A stretch of DNA of 64,000 nt from Acidobacteriota bacterium (GCA_021816455.1 JAKAXU010000013.1:1-64000), one strand, 5' to 3'; numbered from the stretch's first letter, positions 1 through 9,963 are shown. The notes: a model not told the origin generated them from the sequence alone. Numbers and translations: made by a program.

Positions 1-22
1 CTCTGCTCAAGACGTGGCTCAT
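1..22 (-). CDS. Possible istA transposase N-terminus, cut by window edge
   Basis: Only seven codons are inside the window (MSHVLSR). They lie just inward of the IS21-like terminal repeats and resemble the first residues of some IstA proteins. No clear Shine-Dalgarno is visible. The call rests mainly on the adjacent repeats and needs the sequence to the left. Confidence 0.3.
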
Positions 23-148
23 GACCACAGAGGCTAACTTCCCCCTGCGGCAGCTCTGCCTTAAGCCTCCTCTCGTTGGCCGCTTTTCACTTGATCATCT
101 ATGGCCGCTTTTGGGTGATCACCGAGGTACCATCTGGCCAGTGTGTCA
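1..148 (-). mobile_element. Terminal part of an IS21-family-like insertion sequence
   Basis: Two near-identical units sit in tandem at 77-97 and 102-121. Both begin TGGCCGCTTTT and both end TGATCA, 25 bp apart. Repeated short units of this kind at the ends are characteristic of IS21-family elements, where they serve as transposase binding sites. Inward of the repeats, on the minus strand, an ATG at position 22 opens a frame reading MSHVLSR, which resembles the start of IstA transposases. A TGACAC at about 148-143 on the minus strand would be the outer tip. The rest of the element lies outside the window. The family assignment comes from memory of IS21 ends and is not proven here. Confidence 0.5.
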
Positions 149-318
149 GCCACAGACACGCAACGCTTTGGAAGGAATTCTCAGCCGCCACTTTTCCGGC
201 CTTGCGCTCGGTTGTGGGGTCTATGCCGGTTACCGGTTTGTGAACACGATCCCTACGGGGCGACGGGAGTCACTCCGTTCAAGAAACGAGGAATATCTGG
301 TACTTTTCTGTGACTTTA

Positions 319-2355
319 TCAAGAGCGGTCGTGCTTTCGCTCGACATCTTCCTTGATTGTGCACAGGGCATGGTTCCACACGACGTCGTGCATGAACTCG
401 GGAAACAAAAATCTGGCACCCCTCCACATCATCCGACTGGCGAAGCCCTTGCCTTTCTTGTAGTCGAACGACGCATAAATGGAGAGCCTGCGGTTTCCGT
501 CCGTGGTCGGCGCGATATTGAAGATGAGTTTCCCGTGGTCCACCAGCCCCTCGTCGGCCTTATAGTGCAGAGTCTGGAAACGAACTCTGTGGGTCAGCAG
601 CAGTTCCGCGTGCAACCGCACGTACGGCACCCTGTATCGGATCACCGATCCCACCTGGTTGGGCGTCCCCTGAATTTGTTGCATGTCGACGATTCTCAGC
701 TTGAGGAACCTTGCATTGGGTTGGCCGAACTTGGCGAGTTCCTCCATGATCTCTTCCTCAGAACCCCGTATCTTGATCCAGTACATCCGTTCGAAGTCCG
801 GCGATTTGTCAAGTTCCATTCCGAGATCCGAGGCAAGCTGCTCCTTCAGCGCTTCGCGTTTCTCTTTCAGTACAACTGTCGGATAGCGTCCGTACTCCCC
901 CCATTGCACACCTAAAAACATCTCGAACGCCACGTTCCTGAACGTGATCGCCGCACCGGCCAGAACGGATCGCAGTACGTCGTAGCCGCACATCTCCCGG
1001 AAGACTTCGCGATAGTCGGCCGTGCCGCTGGCGATCTTCCACAGCACAACGCTCAGTGGCCGACTCGGCTCATCGCGCATTTTGTACTCGGTGGCAAACG
1101 CCTGATACACGATGCGGCTTAAGGTTGGAAGGCTGAACGCTACCCGGCTTACGGTATATACGATGCGTCCGAAGCGATTGTCGACCACAAGCCATCGGAT
1201 GGTCTTTCCGTATCCGCGGGCGAGGGACTGCTTATCGATTCCCTCATGAAGCACGGCCTGCGCCAGTCGGCTCGCCGTCACATGGGCTGAGTAGAGACCG
1301 TCTTTATTCAATCGCGACCCTACGGCGTCTCCGATGATGGCAAACCGGTCGCCGAAGGGAAATGTCGCAGGGGCCACAGTCATTCTGGGAGCGCAAGTGC
1401 AGGCGAGGGGAGCTGCTGCAACCCCTGGCAAGATGCTGTCAATCTGCGGAAGCGTCAGAAAATCGTGGATGATTTTCCGAGTGTCTTGCGGCAGGACCGC
1501 CTCGTCGATGAACTTACCGATCAGGGCGACGGTTAAGAATCTGCCCTTGGGAATGAGCGCAGTATGCTCCAGGGCCAGGTGTTTTGAGCCGTACTCGATG
1601 AAGTGTATCTCCCGATTCATGTTGCGATCGAGAAACTCCTCGCCCACGTCAAGCTCGAAGATGAGGGCCTTTCGGGTCTTGCCCGGAACGAACGACGGAT
1701 TCAACCGCTTGACGGAGGCGATAAGCCCATTGGTGTCATAATCGAGGCCACAGTGTGCATTGATTCCGGTTGCGATACCCACGAAGCTGGCATCGAGTCG
1801 GATCATCTCTCCGGATAGTGCCTTCAGCGTGAGTTCAGGCATCCCCGAGGTAGAGTAGGCAATCGACTGAACTTTGCCATACTGGATGCGCGCACCTTCC
1901 TTGACCGCTTCGCCGAGCAGAAACCCATCGAAGCCCGCAGATAAGTCGGTTCTTCTGCCAGGTAAAGTGCCTCGGAATACTGAATACATTTGCTTGTCAT
2001 TGGGAACTCGAAGGCGAAGGTTCTTCCACTGTCCGTGTATCCAGACATACTCGATGCGCGCCTGGATAACTTCTTCCGGGAGGACGAGACCGCACTCGTC
2101 GAGTATCTCATTCAACCTCGGCGAGAGAAGGCCCGCGCAAAAGTTGCATCCATTACACTGAAAGTCATCGAAACCAAGATTCGCCGGGCTACGCTTCTCG
2201 ATGATAAGGACGTCCAAGTGTCGATTGAGACGTCGGGCTTCCCGGAGCAGATGGATGGCGAAGAACGAACCAGCAGGCCCGCCCCCAATAATAGCAACGC
2301 GATCATTGTTCTGGAGGTATCTTAGTCGCGATGACATTTCCGTGTTAGAGCGCAT
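319..2355 (-). CDS. FAD-dependent oxidoreductase fused to a C-terminal START/SRPBCC-like domain
   Basis: A 678-residue protein. The N-terminus carries a Rossmann dinucleotide motif (GGGPAG, residues 24-29) and, near residue 330, the second FAD contact (IGDAVG), as in the geranylgeranyl-reductase/p-hydroxybenzoate-hydroxylase superfamily. A cysteine cluster (C67, C70, C73; CNGCNFC) follows the first Rossmann strands and could bind metal or form a disulfide. After about residue 520 the protein continues for about 150 residues of alternating strands and a long C-terminal helix, resembling a START/polyketide-cyclase-like ligand pocket; this second domain is inferred from pattern only. No signal peptide is seen, so it is probably cytoplasmic or membrane-associated. 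The ATG at 2355 follows an AGAAGG-like ribosome site. The substrate is unknown; a lipid or isoprenoid double bond is the usual target in this superfamily. It is divergent from the next gene. Confidence 0.7.
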   Translation of the reverse strand: MRSNTEMSSRLRYLQNNDRVAIIGGGPAGSFFAIHLLREARRLNRHLDVLIIEKRSPANLGFDDFQCNGCNFCAGLLSPRLNEILDECGLVLPEEVIQARIEYVWIHGQWKNLRLRVPNDKQMYSVFRGTLPGRRTDLSAGFDGFLLGEAVKEGARIQYGKVQSIAYSTSGMPELTLKALSGEMIRLDASFVGIATGINAHCGLDYDTNGLIASVKRLNPSFVPGKTRKALIFELDVGEEFLDRNMNREIHFIEYGSKHLALEHTALIPKGRFLTVALIGKFIDEAVLPQDTRKIIHDFLTLPQIDSILPGVAAAPLACTCAPRMTVAPATFPFGDRFAIIGDAVGSRLNKDGLYSAHVTASRLAQAVLHEGIDKQSLARGYGKTIRWLVVDNRFGRIVYTVSRVAFSLPTLSRIVYQAFATEYKMRDEPSRPLSVVLWKIASGTADYREVFREMCGYDVLRSVLAGAAITFRNVAFEMFLGVQWGEYGRYPTVVLKEKREALKEQLASDLGMELDKSPDFERMYWIKIRGSEEEIMEELAKFGQPNARFLKLRIVDMQQIQGTPNQVGSVIRYRVPYVRLHAELLLTHRVRFQTLHYKADEGLVDHGKLIFNIAPTTDGNRRLSIYASFDYKKGKGFASRMMWRGARFLFPEFMHDVVWNHALCTIKEDVERKHDRS

Positions 2356-2686
2356 ACATTCGCCTTCTCAGCAGCCTGTGTACGATTCAGGTTCCGGGAG
2401 TCGTCCGACCATAGGATGGAGGCTGTTTCCATGGCTTTGTTCGTTGAGGAGAACCCAGAAGGACACAGTAGTGTAGTCGAAATTGTAGCTGTCAAAGTGT
2501 CCCGCAGACGGGTTCCCCTGACCCAAAACTCAAAAACTAAGAACTATCCGTGAAGAGTAGTTGTTTGTCTCTTGCTGCAAGCACGGCGGATTTTGTTTCA
2601 TAGTCTGCTGGAGCGTTGCGTTTAGTAGCCATATATTCCCCCTCGCGATTAAGCTTGGCTGGCAGTGAAACAAGGGGGGTGAACCC

Positions 2687-4954
2687 ATGCTCAATCGCCG
2701 CAACTTCCTGAAAACCGGCCTCGGGACCGGTGTCGCAGCAATTCCAATGGCTGCCGTTCTCGGCGCTCTTGATCCGGCCTCCATGCTTGCTGCGGAGCAA
2801 CCTTCCCCGCAACAGAGTGTCGGAGGCGCATCCACACCAAAGCTTACACCGCTTCCGCCCCGGATGGCTGCATTGAATCGAGCAACCGAGCCTTGGCAGC
2901 AAAGCATTCGACGTGTCGGCCAGAGCAACATGACCGAGCACGATCCCGCAGTCATGAATATTGAAGAGTGGGCCGACTACTGGCATTCCGCCGAGGCCGA
3001 CATCGTCTTTATCAGCGTCACTGGAATCCTGGCATTCTACCCCTCCAGAGTGCCGTTTCATCGCCATGGAAAATATCTCCACGGCCGCGACTTCTTTGGA
3101 GAGTGCGTGGCTGCTGCAAGGAAGCGAAGTATGCACGTCGTAGCGCGCATGAGTCCCGACCTCAACTGGGGCGATGCGCTAGAAGCTCATCCAGAGTGGG
3201 CCATGCGCAACAAGGACGGCTCCGTCCAGTTCTGCAGCCAGGAACCACGTCTCTTCAAAACCTGCATGTTCTCCACCTATATGGACGACTACGTTCCGGC
3301 CATCATGCGAGAGGTCAACTCCCTCTACGATGTGGACTGCTTCTACACCAACGGCTGGCCACCTATAGGCAGTCTTCCGGAATGCCACTGCGCCATCTGC
3401 AGCAATCTGCCCGCAGCGGGAACCCCGGCCTACTGGCAGGCTTTCAACGACCGCGTCTTCGAACTGTGGAGGAAGTACGACGCCATCGCCAAAGAGAAGA
3501 AGCCGGACAGTTTCTTTTTCGCCAACCTGGGCGGCAACGTACGCTGCGGCCCCAATCTCGATCGTCTGGGCAAGCTCGCTGTCTGGTTCCAGGCCGACAA
3601 TCAGGGGCGCACCTACAACGACCCCGCCGTCTGGGGATGTACGCTCCAGGGCCGCGTCTGCAATGCTGTGCTCGACGGGAAATTTGCTGCCAACGTTACC
3701 GGCGCATACTCCACCGGCGAGGTCGGCTGGCGCAACGGCTCGAAGACCCCTGAGGAAGCCATTATGTGGTTGAACGAAACCCTGGCCAGTGGCATGGTGC
3801 CCTATTACCATTTCGTCGGCTCCGAAGATGGACTTGGCGAAGATCGCCGCTGGCAGAAGGTAGGTTCCGATTACTTTCGCTGGACCGCGAAACACGATGC
3901 CCACTTCACAACCCGCCGCTCCCTCGCCAACATCGGCGTCATTATCGGCCAAAGCACACAGCTTCTTTATCCAGGTCCAGCCACAGCCCGTTCACGCGCA
4001 TATATGCACGAGACTACACAAGGCATCTATGATGCTCTCCTCAAAGGCCGTTTCGCCTTTGACTTCGTTCATGAAGACCGTCTGGAACCAGAACGCCTAA
4101 CGAAATATCGCGCACTCCTGCTGCCCAATATAGCCATGCTCAGCGACCTTCAATGTAAGCAGATTCGCGACTACGTGCGTTCTGGCGGATCCATCATGGC
4201 CAGCTTCGAGACTGGCCTCTATGACGAAAACCTTCATCGACGCCCCCAGTCCGGACTCGCCGATCTTCTCGGCATTCAAAACGCGGGAGACGCCATCGGA
4301 ACCAACGGAAACGCCTACTATGCGCGCATCGAATCTCCTGACTCCGCCAGCCCGCACCCGATCCTCGAAGGTTTCACTCACACCAACTGGCTGCCCGGCG
4401 CTCAGAATCGCATTCCGCTCAAGCCCGTACAAAATCCCATCCTCACCGTTGTCCCAGGTTTTGTAAGCTACCCTCCGGAACTGGCCTATCCGCCCTTCCC
4501 ACACACCGATCAGCCTGCAGTTGTCCTCGCCGAAACAGCCTCCAGTCGTATCGCCTATTTCCCTGGAGACATCGAGCGAACCTACTGGCTTACCGGCCAC
4601 GGCGACCTGCTCCATCTGCTCCACAACACCATCCGCTGGATCACTCGCGACGAGAGCATTGTTCACGTCGAAGGCGAAGGATTCATCGAGACCCTCAGTT
4701 GGGAGACTACGCCCGGCTATGCCATTCATCTGCTCAATTACACCAACCCCAACGCCCACCATTGCTGGCTCCAGTCCATCTACCCTCTCGGCCCGCAGAC
4801 CGTCCACATGAAACTGCCTCAGGGCGTCAGGGTCAAATCCGTCGAGATTCTCAAGGCTGGAAAGACTGTGCCGTTTCAACTCGATAACCAGACTCTGCGC
4901 TTCACCATACCCCGCGTCGAAGACTACGAGGTAGCAGCCATCACCGTCACTTAG
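2687..4954 (+). CDS. Tat-exported glycoside-hydrolase-like protein (HGH6/beta-galactosidase-trimerisation type)
   Basis: A 755-residue protein starting at ATG 2687 behind a strong purine-rich site (AGGGGGG). Residues 1-37 form a twin-arginine signal (RRNFLK, then a hydrophobic stretch ending near ASMLAAE), so the enzyme folds before export. The body is a TIM barrel like the hypothetical glycosyl hydrolase 6 family: an early segment on noticing weather and place of the active cleft (HVVARMSPDLNWG) and a CHCAIC cysteine cluster near residue 240. From about residue 420 comes a glutamine-amidotransferase-like fold (beta-galactosidase trimerisation type; SGGSIMASFET). The C-terminus is a small beta domain. 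The substrate cannot be read from the sequence; deoxysugar or galactoside polymers fit the neighbourhood. It stands alone, with no co-directional partner. Confidence 0.7.
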   Translation: MLNRRNFLKTGLGTGVAAIPMAAVLGALDPASMLAAEQPSPQQSVGGASTPKLTPLPPRMAALNRATEPWQQSIRRVGQSNMTEHDPAVMNIEEWADYWHSAEADIVFISVTGILAFYPSRVPFHRHGKYLHGRDFFGECVAAARKRSMHVVARMSPDLNWGDALEAHPEWAMRNKDGSVQFCSQEPRLFKTCMFSTYMDDYVPAIMREVNSLYDVDCFYTNGWPPIGSLPECHCAICSNLPAAGTPAYWQAFNDRVFELWRKYDAIAKEKKPDSFFFANLGGNVRCGPNLDRLGKLAVWFQADNQGRTYNDPAVWGCTLQGRVCNAVLDGKFAANVTGAYSTGEVGWRNGSKTPEEAIMWLNETLASGMVPYYHFVGSEDGLGEDRRWQKVGSDYFRWTAKHDAHFTTRRSLANIGVIIGQSTQLLYPGPATARSRAYMHETTQGIYDALLKGRFAFDFVHEDRLEPERLTKYRALLLPNIAMLSDLQCKQIRDYVRSGGSIMASFETGLYDENLHRRPQSGLADLLGIQNAGDAIGTNGNAYYARIESPDSASPHPILEGFTHTNWLPGAQNRIPLKPVQNPILTVVPGFVSYPPELAYPPFPHTDQPAVVLAETASSRIAYFPGDIERTYWLTGHGDLLHLLHNTIRWITRDESIVHVEGEGFIETLSWETTPGYAIHLLNYTNPNAHHCWLQSIYPLGPQTVHMKLPQGVRVKSVEILKAGKTVPFQLDNQTLRFTIPRVEDYEVAAITVT

Positions 4955-5353
4955 CCAAAGACGGCCATGGTTTTATTGATTCGACCCGAGAATACTGAAA
5001 TGCAGACATAAGCAACGATTGGATCTTCGAAGAAGGCTTGGATTCTTTCGGATTCATTTCGATTGCATCTTGTGGTTGGTCGCAGCCTGATTCAGTTTGT
5101 TGTCGGTTCGGCAGGGCACGCGTGTTTCGATGGCCTGTTTCAAGCCGCAGTTGAGCCGTTCCTCGGAGCTCAACGCCCTATCTTTTCCCGCGTTGCCTGA
5201 TCTCTCGGGATAGAACTCGTCCGGCCACTTCTCCACGGACACGGCGACCGCAGGCAGTTTGCTGTCTGAATTTCCGGAGTCGACTCACTTTGCTCCTGCG
5301 TCTCTTCCTCACTGAATCAAAGGTCTCCGGGAAGATGCAGTTGATTTTGCCTC
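4955..5353. other. 399-bp intergenic stretch, no gene recognised
   Basis: This lies between the convergent glycosidase gene and the fucP-like transporter. A 62-codon minus-strand reading frame at 5054-5242 has no recognisable domain or ribosome site. I see no strong hairpin with a T tract. Confidence 0.5.
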
Positions 5354-6658
5354 TCATCCCGAAGACCGATTTGGTTGCATCTGCTGGGGCAAACTAAGAT
5401 CGACTTGCGTTTCGCTGAAAGCATACAAGGCGATGTACAGGTAGCAGAAGGCGGGCAACAAGAACGCGTAATGGACGCCAATGTGGTCAGCCAGAATACC
5501 CTGCAGCAATGGGATGACCGCTCCGCCGGAGATCGCCGTAATCAGGATGCCGGAGGCCCTTGGCGTAAATGGGCCAAGCCCGCGGATTGCCAGTGTGAAG
5601 ATTCCCGGAAACATCACAGAATTGAACAGGCCGACAAGGACAATGCTCCACATGGCAAAGGCGTAGGAACTCGCCATGGAAATGCAAATCAGCGAGCATG
5701 CGGCGATGGCGGCGATGCCCAATACATTTCCCGGTTGCAGTTTTCTGAATAGACCGGTGCCGAGGAACCTGCCAATCATGGCACCGCCCCAATATAGCGA
5801 GACATATACCGACGCAATTCGCTCGGTGATGCCTCCGATCTCCGGACGCGTAAGATAATTCACCAGAAAACTTCCGATCGCTACTTCCGATCCGACATAC
5901 AGAAAAATTCCTATCGTGCCTCCAATAAAGTTTCGTTTGCACCACCATTTGCGGTTTCTGGATTCGTTTGTCAGAGCCACCCCGTATTTTTGTGGTGCAG
6001 GAAGACTTGGAAATCTCCATTGAGTCATAAAAATTGCAAAGAGAAATATGCAAATTGCCAGCGCCATATAGGGCGACTTAACGGCTGCTGCGCTGTGCAG
6101 GCGATAAGCATGAAGCCCTGCTGCGGACATGCGAATAACTTCATCCTTGTCTCCCACGACAGTACGCAGAATGAACAACCCACCCAGATAGGGAGAAATC
6201 GTAGTTCCCAGTGAGTTGAAGCCCTGGGCCAAACTTAGCCGACTGGACGCCGTAGCCTCTGGTCCCAATGTAGCGATATAGGGATTTGCGCTGACTTGCA
6301 GCATCGTGATTCCAGCTGCCAATGCGCTGAAAGCCCCAAGGAAAACGACGAATGACGCCATGCTCGCAGCAATGACCAACACCAAAGACCCTGTGCCCAT
6401 CATCGTGAGTCCAGCTACCATCATGCGTTTGTAGCCGCAACGTTCCAGGCAGTGCCCGGCTGGAATAGCGAAGAAAAAATATGCGCAGAAGAAGCTGGCC
6501 TGCACAAGCATCGCGCGAGAATAACTCAGATTGAAGATTGACTTGAGGTAGGGGATCAGGATGTCATTCATAGATCCCTGCAGGCCCCATAGAAAGAAGA
6601 GCGCAGTCACCAACATCAATGTGAGTCGATTCCTGTGTCGGTCATCGAAAATTGCCAT
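5354..6658 (-). CDS. FucP-family MFS sugar:proton symporter
   Basis: A twelve-helix major facilitator protein of 434 residues. It carries the FucP-family signature after helix 4 (NPYIATLGPEATASSRL), and QGFNSLGT then follows, a segment shared by L-fucose, glucose/galactose and N-acetylglucosamine permeases. It would import a monosaccharide with protons across the inner membrane. The frame could also open at a GTG at 6670, but the ATG at 6658 gives a normal short N-terminus (MAIFDDRHRN). The gene lies 150 bp downstream of the ROK regulator on the same strand, so the pair is probably a regulated transport unit. Family is secure. L-fucose or L-rhamnose as substrate is inferred from the deoxysugar genes elsewhere in the window. 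Confidence 0.85.
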   Translation of the reverse strand: MAIFDDRHRNRLTLMLVTALFFLWGLQGSMNDILIPYLKSIFNLSYSRAMLVQASFFCAYFFFAIPAGHCLERCGYKRMMVAGLTMMGTGSLVLVIAASMASFVVFLGAFSALAAGITMLQVSANPYIATLGPEATASSRLSLAQGFNSLGTTISPYLGGLFILRTVVGDKDEVIRMSAAGLHAYRLHSAAAVKSPYMALAICIFLFAIFMTQWRFPSLPAPQKYGVALTNESRNRKWWCKRNFIGGTIGIFLYVGSEVAIGSFLVNYLTRPEIGGITERIASVYVSLYWGGAMIGRFLGTGLFRKLQPGNVLGIAAIAACSLICISMASSYAFAMWSIVLVGLFNSVMFPGIFTLAIRGLGPFTPRASGILITAISGGAVIPLLQGILADHIGVHYAFLLPAFCYLYIALYAFSETQVDLSLPQQMQPNRSSG

Positions 6659-6819
6659 GGCTCTGCTCACTATAGGATATTACTCACCATGTCTGTTGTT
6701 TCGCAGATGCTATGAAACTATCTTTGGTATCCATCATGGCCGAATATCTCAGTCTGCATAAAAGAAATTTTCTATTTAGGAAAATCCTTCTTCGCTTTCA
6801 ATCACGCAAACCTATGGAA

Positions 6820-8070
6820 TCAGGATTTGGGCATTGCAAGACCCATCGTTGGCGGATCGAAGATCTTCCGCAATCCGAGATGAATGGCTCCTTGCAGAAA
6901 AAGTTGATCCATATTGTCTTTTGCCGGTCGGATAGCAGTTCTGGTATTCAATCTGGACAAATGCTTGGTGATCTCCGGCTGAAGGATATCCCACACACCC
7001 GTGATCTCACCGCCGAATATAATAACCTCTGGGTTCAGTGCCTGGGAGATGTTGGATATTCCCAAGGCTAGATACTTGGCGGTTTCGCGTAAGGCTGCAA
7101 TAGCTCGAGGTTCGCGGTCCTTTACTCCTTGCAAAAATTTCTGAAAAACGGCAGAGGTGAATCGCTCGGCTGGTTGATAGCGCTCCCATGTGGCACGGTC
7201 ACATACATAAAGCTGCCAGCAGCCTTTCTTGCCGCAGGCGCATTTGGGGCCTGCCGGATCGATCACCATGTGGCCAAATTCCCCGGCGAATGTGAGATCG
7301 TGTCCAAGATACAAATGGTGATGAAAAATTAGACCTGAACCGGTGCCAACATCGCCGATCACAAGAAAGATAAAATCCTTCAGATCGACATGCTGCATCT
7401 CTTCCAGCCACATCTCGGCGAGTGCGCCTAAGCTCGCATTATTCATTACGTCGGTCGAAATCCCGGTTTTATCCTCAATGGCTGCTCGCAGGGAGAACCC
7501 TGAATAAGCGGGAAGCGCCGGTATCCAAACATCGCCTTGCGTTTTAGAGTGAATATGTCCCGGCACGCTCACAATCAGGTTGCGTACGGACTTCCTGAGA
7601 CTTGGCCGGACAGTCATCAGCAGACGGCGGATCTCCCGATCGAGCATTTGTACAAAAAGCTTTGGGTCTTTCGGCGTGTCAAACGACGCGAGTTTCTCGA
7701 TCTTTCCGCTCAATTGCCCCAACGCAATCTTTGTCTCAGAAACCCGCAAATTTACGCCCAGAACATAAACAGAATCTTCGCTGACATAGAGAAAAAATGG
7801 CACACGCCCTCTGCCGACAGGTTTAGAGCGCTCCTCGCGGAGGAGGCCCTCGGAAACCAGTTCCTCGACAATTACTGAGATATTGCTACGGTGCATACCC
7901 GTGATGCGAGAGAGTTCGGCGCGAGAAACCGGCTGGCGTAGCCGGATCAGGTTCAGCAGGATCGAACGGTTGACGTGACGAATGGTCTGTGGTGTCGCGG
8001 TCGTGGTTTGGTTGGTATTCGAGCGTAAATGAGGGCGATGCCCTGTGGATCGGGAGGATTTTTTTGTCAT
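6820..8070 (-). CDS. ROK-family transcriptional regulator
   Basis: A 416-residue protein. Residues about 28-90 form a MarR-like winged helix-turn-helix (RAELSRITGMHRSNISVIVE). The rest is the ROK sugar-kinase-like domain, including the zinc-binding motif CACGKKGC, where the usual GCWE is replaced by GCWQ. Family members such as NagC and Mlc sense a sugar or sugar phosphate and repress transport genes. The downstream co-directional gene is a FucP-type permease, so autoregulation and control of that permease is the simplest model. The ATG at 8070 opens with a lysine-rich tail (MTKKSSRS). Confidence 0.88.
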   Translation of the reverse strand: MTKKSSRSTGHRPHLRSNTNQTTTATPQTIRHVNRSILLNLIRLRQPVSRAELSRITGMHRSNISVIVEELVSEGLLREERSKPVGRGRVPFFLYVSEDSVYVLGVNLRVSETKIALGQLSGKIEKLASFDTPKDPKLFVQMLDREIRRLLMTVRPSLRKSVRNLIVSVPGHIHSKTQGDVWIPALPAYSGFSLRAAIEDKTGISTDVMNNASLGALAEMWLEEMQHVDLKDFIFLVIGDVGTGSGLIFHHHLYLGHDLTFAGEFGHMVIDPAGPKCACGKKGCWQLYVCDRATWERYQPAERFTSAVFQKFLQGVKDREPRAIAALRETAKYLALGISNISQALNPEVIIFGGEITGVWDILQPEITKHLSRLNTRTAIRPAKDNMDQLFLQGAIHLGLRKIFDPPTMGLAMPKS

Positions 8071-8224
8071 AAGTGTGCGTCAACTTAAATTTCGTGATCT
8101 GTGGAGATCAATTGTACCGGAATATCTACTCTTTGACACCCGAATCAAAGAAGACCCTCCACACTGCTCCTCTCCAAAAACTTTCGTTCTTTCTTTCAAA
8201 AACTTTACTGCTTAAGACCACGGC

Positions 8225-9358
8225 TTATTTTTTCGCGCGCTTGTAGAACGGCGTAGCCACTTGACGGGCGCGGACGCGGTTGGCGCGCACCTGGATGAAG
8301 ACATCTTCTTTGCTTTCGGCGACGGCCTTGGGCACGTAGGCGTAAGCGATGTTGGTTTTGAGGAAGGGCGCGGGCGAGCCGCTGGTGACTGTACCAATCT
8401 GGTCGCCAGCTTCGTTGAGCACCGGGTAGTTGTCGCGCGCGATTCCTCGCTCGACCATCTCCAGACCGACGAGTTTGTTGGCAGGTCCTCCCGCGTCCTT
8501 GAGAGCTTGCAATGTCGCGCGACCGATAAAGTCGCTGGGTTTGTCGAGCTTAAGCCAGCGTTCCAGACCCGCTTCGAGCGGAGTGGTCACGTCGGAGATT
8601 TCGTGGCCGTAGAGCGGCATGCCCGCTTCAAGGCGCAGCGTGTTGCGCGCGCCCAGGCCGCAGGGCAAAATGCCGAACTCGGCCCCGGCTTCCAGCAGCT
8701 CCTTCCAGACCTTTTCCGTCGTCGCCACGTCAGAAGGGATATATATTTCAAAGCCATCTTCGCCGGAGTAGCCGGTGCGCGCGATGAGCGTGTTGTGGAC
8801 TCCAGCGACCTGGCCGTGAGTGAAGCGGTAATTTTTGATGGCTGTCAGATCGGTCTGGGTGAGCTTTTGCAGGGTTTCAAGCGCGCGCGGCCCCTGAATC
8901 GCAAGCTGCGAATAGTAGCTGGAGTAGTCACTGATGTGGATGCCGTGCATGGCGCCAACCTGGGAGCGGATCCATGCGTAGTCCTTGTCCTTGGTTCCGG
9001 CGTTGACCACCAGCAGATAGTCGTTCTCGCTCAGTTTGTGGACCAGAATATCATCCACAAACGTACCCTCCGGTGTCAGCAGAGCTGAGTACTGAGCCTG
9101 GCCGATCTCGAGGCGCGAGGCGTCATTCATCGTGATCCGCTGCACCGCATCGAGCGAAGCCGGGCCGCGAAACTGAATCTCGCCCATGTGTGAAACATCG
9201 AACAATCCTACCCCGGTGCGTACGGCCAGGTGCTCGGCGATCAGGCCCGAATACTCTACCGGCATCTCCCAGCCGCCAAAATCCACCATCTTCGCTTTGA
9301 GCGCCCGGTGCATCGCGTTCAACGCGGTCTTTTTTAACGTCCCCGTCTCTTCAGCCAT
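8225..9358 (-). CDS. gcvT: Aminomethyltransferase, glycine cleavage T protein
   Basis: The 377-residue product matches GcvT over its whole length: an N-terminal KMVDFGGWEMPVEYSG segment, the LFDVSHMGE folate-site motif, and the GYSGEDGFEIY segment typical of the GCV_T domain, ending in the C-terminal barrel (residues about 285-375). It transfers the methylene carbon from lipoyl-bound aminomethyl (H protein) to tetrahydrofolate, releasing ammonia. No gcvH or gcvP lies in the window, so the operon is split or the partners are elsewhere. No glycine-riboswitch-like fold is obvious in the 160 bp upstream. Confidence 0.96.
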   Translation of the reverse strand: MAEETGTLKKTALNAMHRALKAKMVDFGGWEMPVEYSGLIAEHLAVRTGVGLFDVSHMGEIQFRGPASLDAVQRITMNDASRLEIGQAQYSALLTPEGTFVDDILVHKLSENDYLLVVNAGTKDKDYAWIRSQVGAMHGIHISDYSSYYSQLAIQGPRALETLQKLTQTDLTAIKNYRFTHGQVAGVHNTLIARTGYSGEDGFEIYIPSDVATTEKVWKELLEAGAEFGILPCGLGARNTLRLEAGMPLYGHEISDVTTPLEAGLERWLKLDKPSDFIGRATLQALKDAGGPANKLVGLEMVERGIARDNYPVLNEAGDQIGTVTSGSPAPFLKTNIAYAYVPKAVAESKEDVFIQVRANRVRARQVATPFYKRAKK

Positions 9359-9533
9359 TGCGCGTCCTCATCTTCCAATTGCAGCATCCTGTTTGACGAT
9401 AGGTTGATCCCTCCGTCGCGGTCAATTCTCAGTCAATCTTCGGTCACTCGTCGACAAGTTTGCAGTTGATGTGTGGGCCAAACAGCATCCGACTGCGATA
9501 GCATGAAAATCGACCTCTTGGATGGAGTTGGCT

Positions 9534-9731
9534 ATGAACGATAAATTGCGCGGCATTCTCGCGATCCTTGTCGGCGTTTTCGCGCTCTACGAAGGCTGGA
9601 AACTATACCAGATTCGCCCCGGACACTGGCAAACATGGATGGAACTGATCCTCGGGCCCGTTCTTATCGTCCTTGGCATCTGGCGCCTCCAGCGCAACCC
9701 CAAATCCAAACTCGACGAACTGCTGAAGTAG
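9534..9731 (+). CDS. Small two-helix membrane protein, unknown function
   Basis: A 65-residue product. The start at ATG 9534 is preferred over the in-frame ATG at 9522 because GGAG (9524-9527) sits six bases before it. Two hydrophobic segments (about residues 5-20 and 35-52) are separated by a short WKLYQIRPGHWQTW loop, and the C-terminus is lysine-rich. This looks like a small inner-membrane protein. No family is recognised. It is divergent from gcvT and followed by about 230 bp with no gene. Confidence 0.6.
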   Translation: MNDKLRGILAILVGVFALYEGWKLYQIRPGHWQTWMELILGPVLIVLGIWRLQRNPKSKLDELLK

Positions 9732-9963
9732 GTCTCGTCCTGGAAGCGCTCCGCTCTACAGGCAGATTCCGGGATGCAGCATCGAGCGGCTGTGCGCACT
9801 CAGCGATGGCATTGTTTATTCTCGACATCCATCTTTCCGCGCCGTTTATTCGCAGCGCGATCAGTACATGACGGAGTATTACGGCCATCGCTCGGGTGCA
9901 GTTGAATGACGTACTTGTTCCGCGATTGGTCCGCGCACAGCTTGGGTCGTCCTGGCACGCAGG

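Noticed and set aside
9359-9533. Possible glycine riboswitch upstream of gcvT
   Set aside because: The conserved paired glycine-aptamer motifs were not seen in the spacer.
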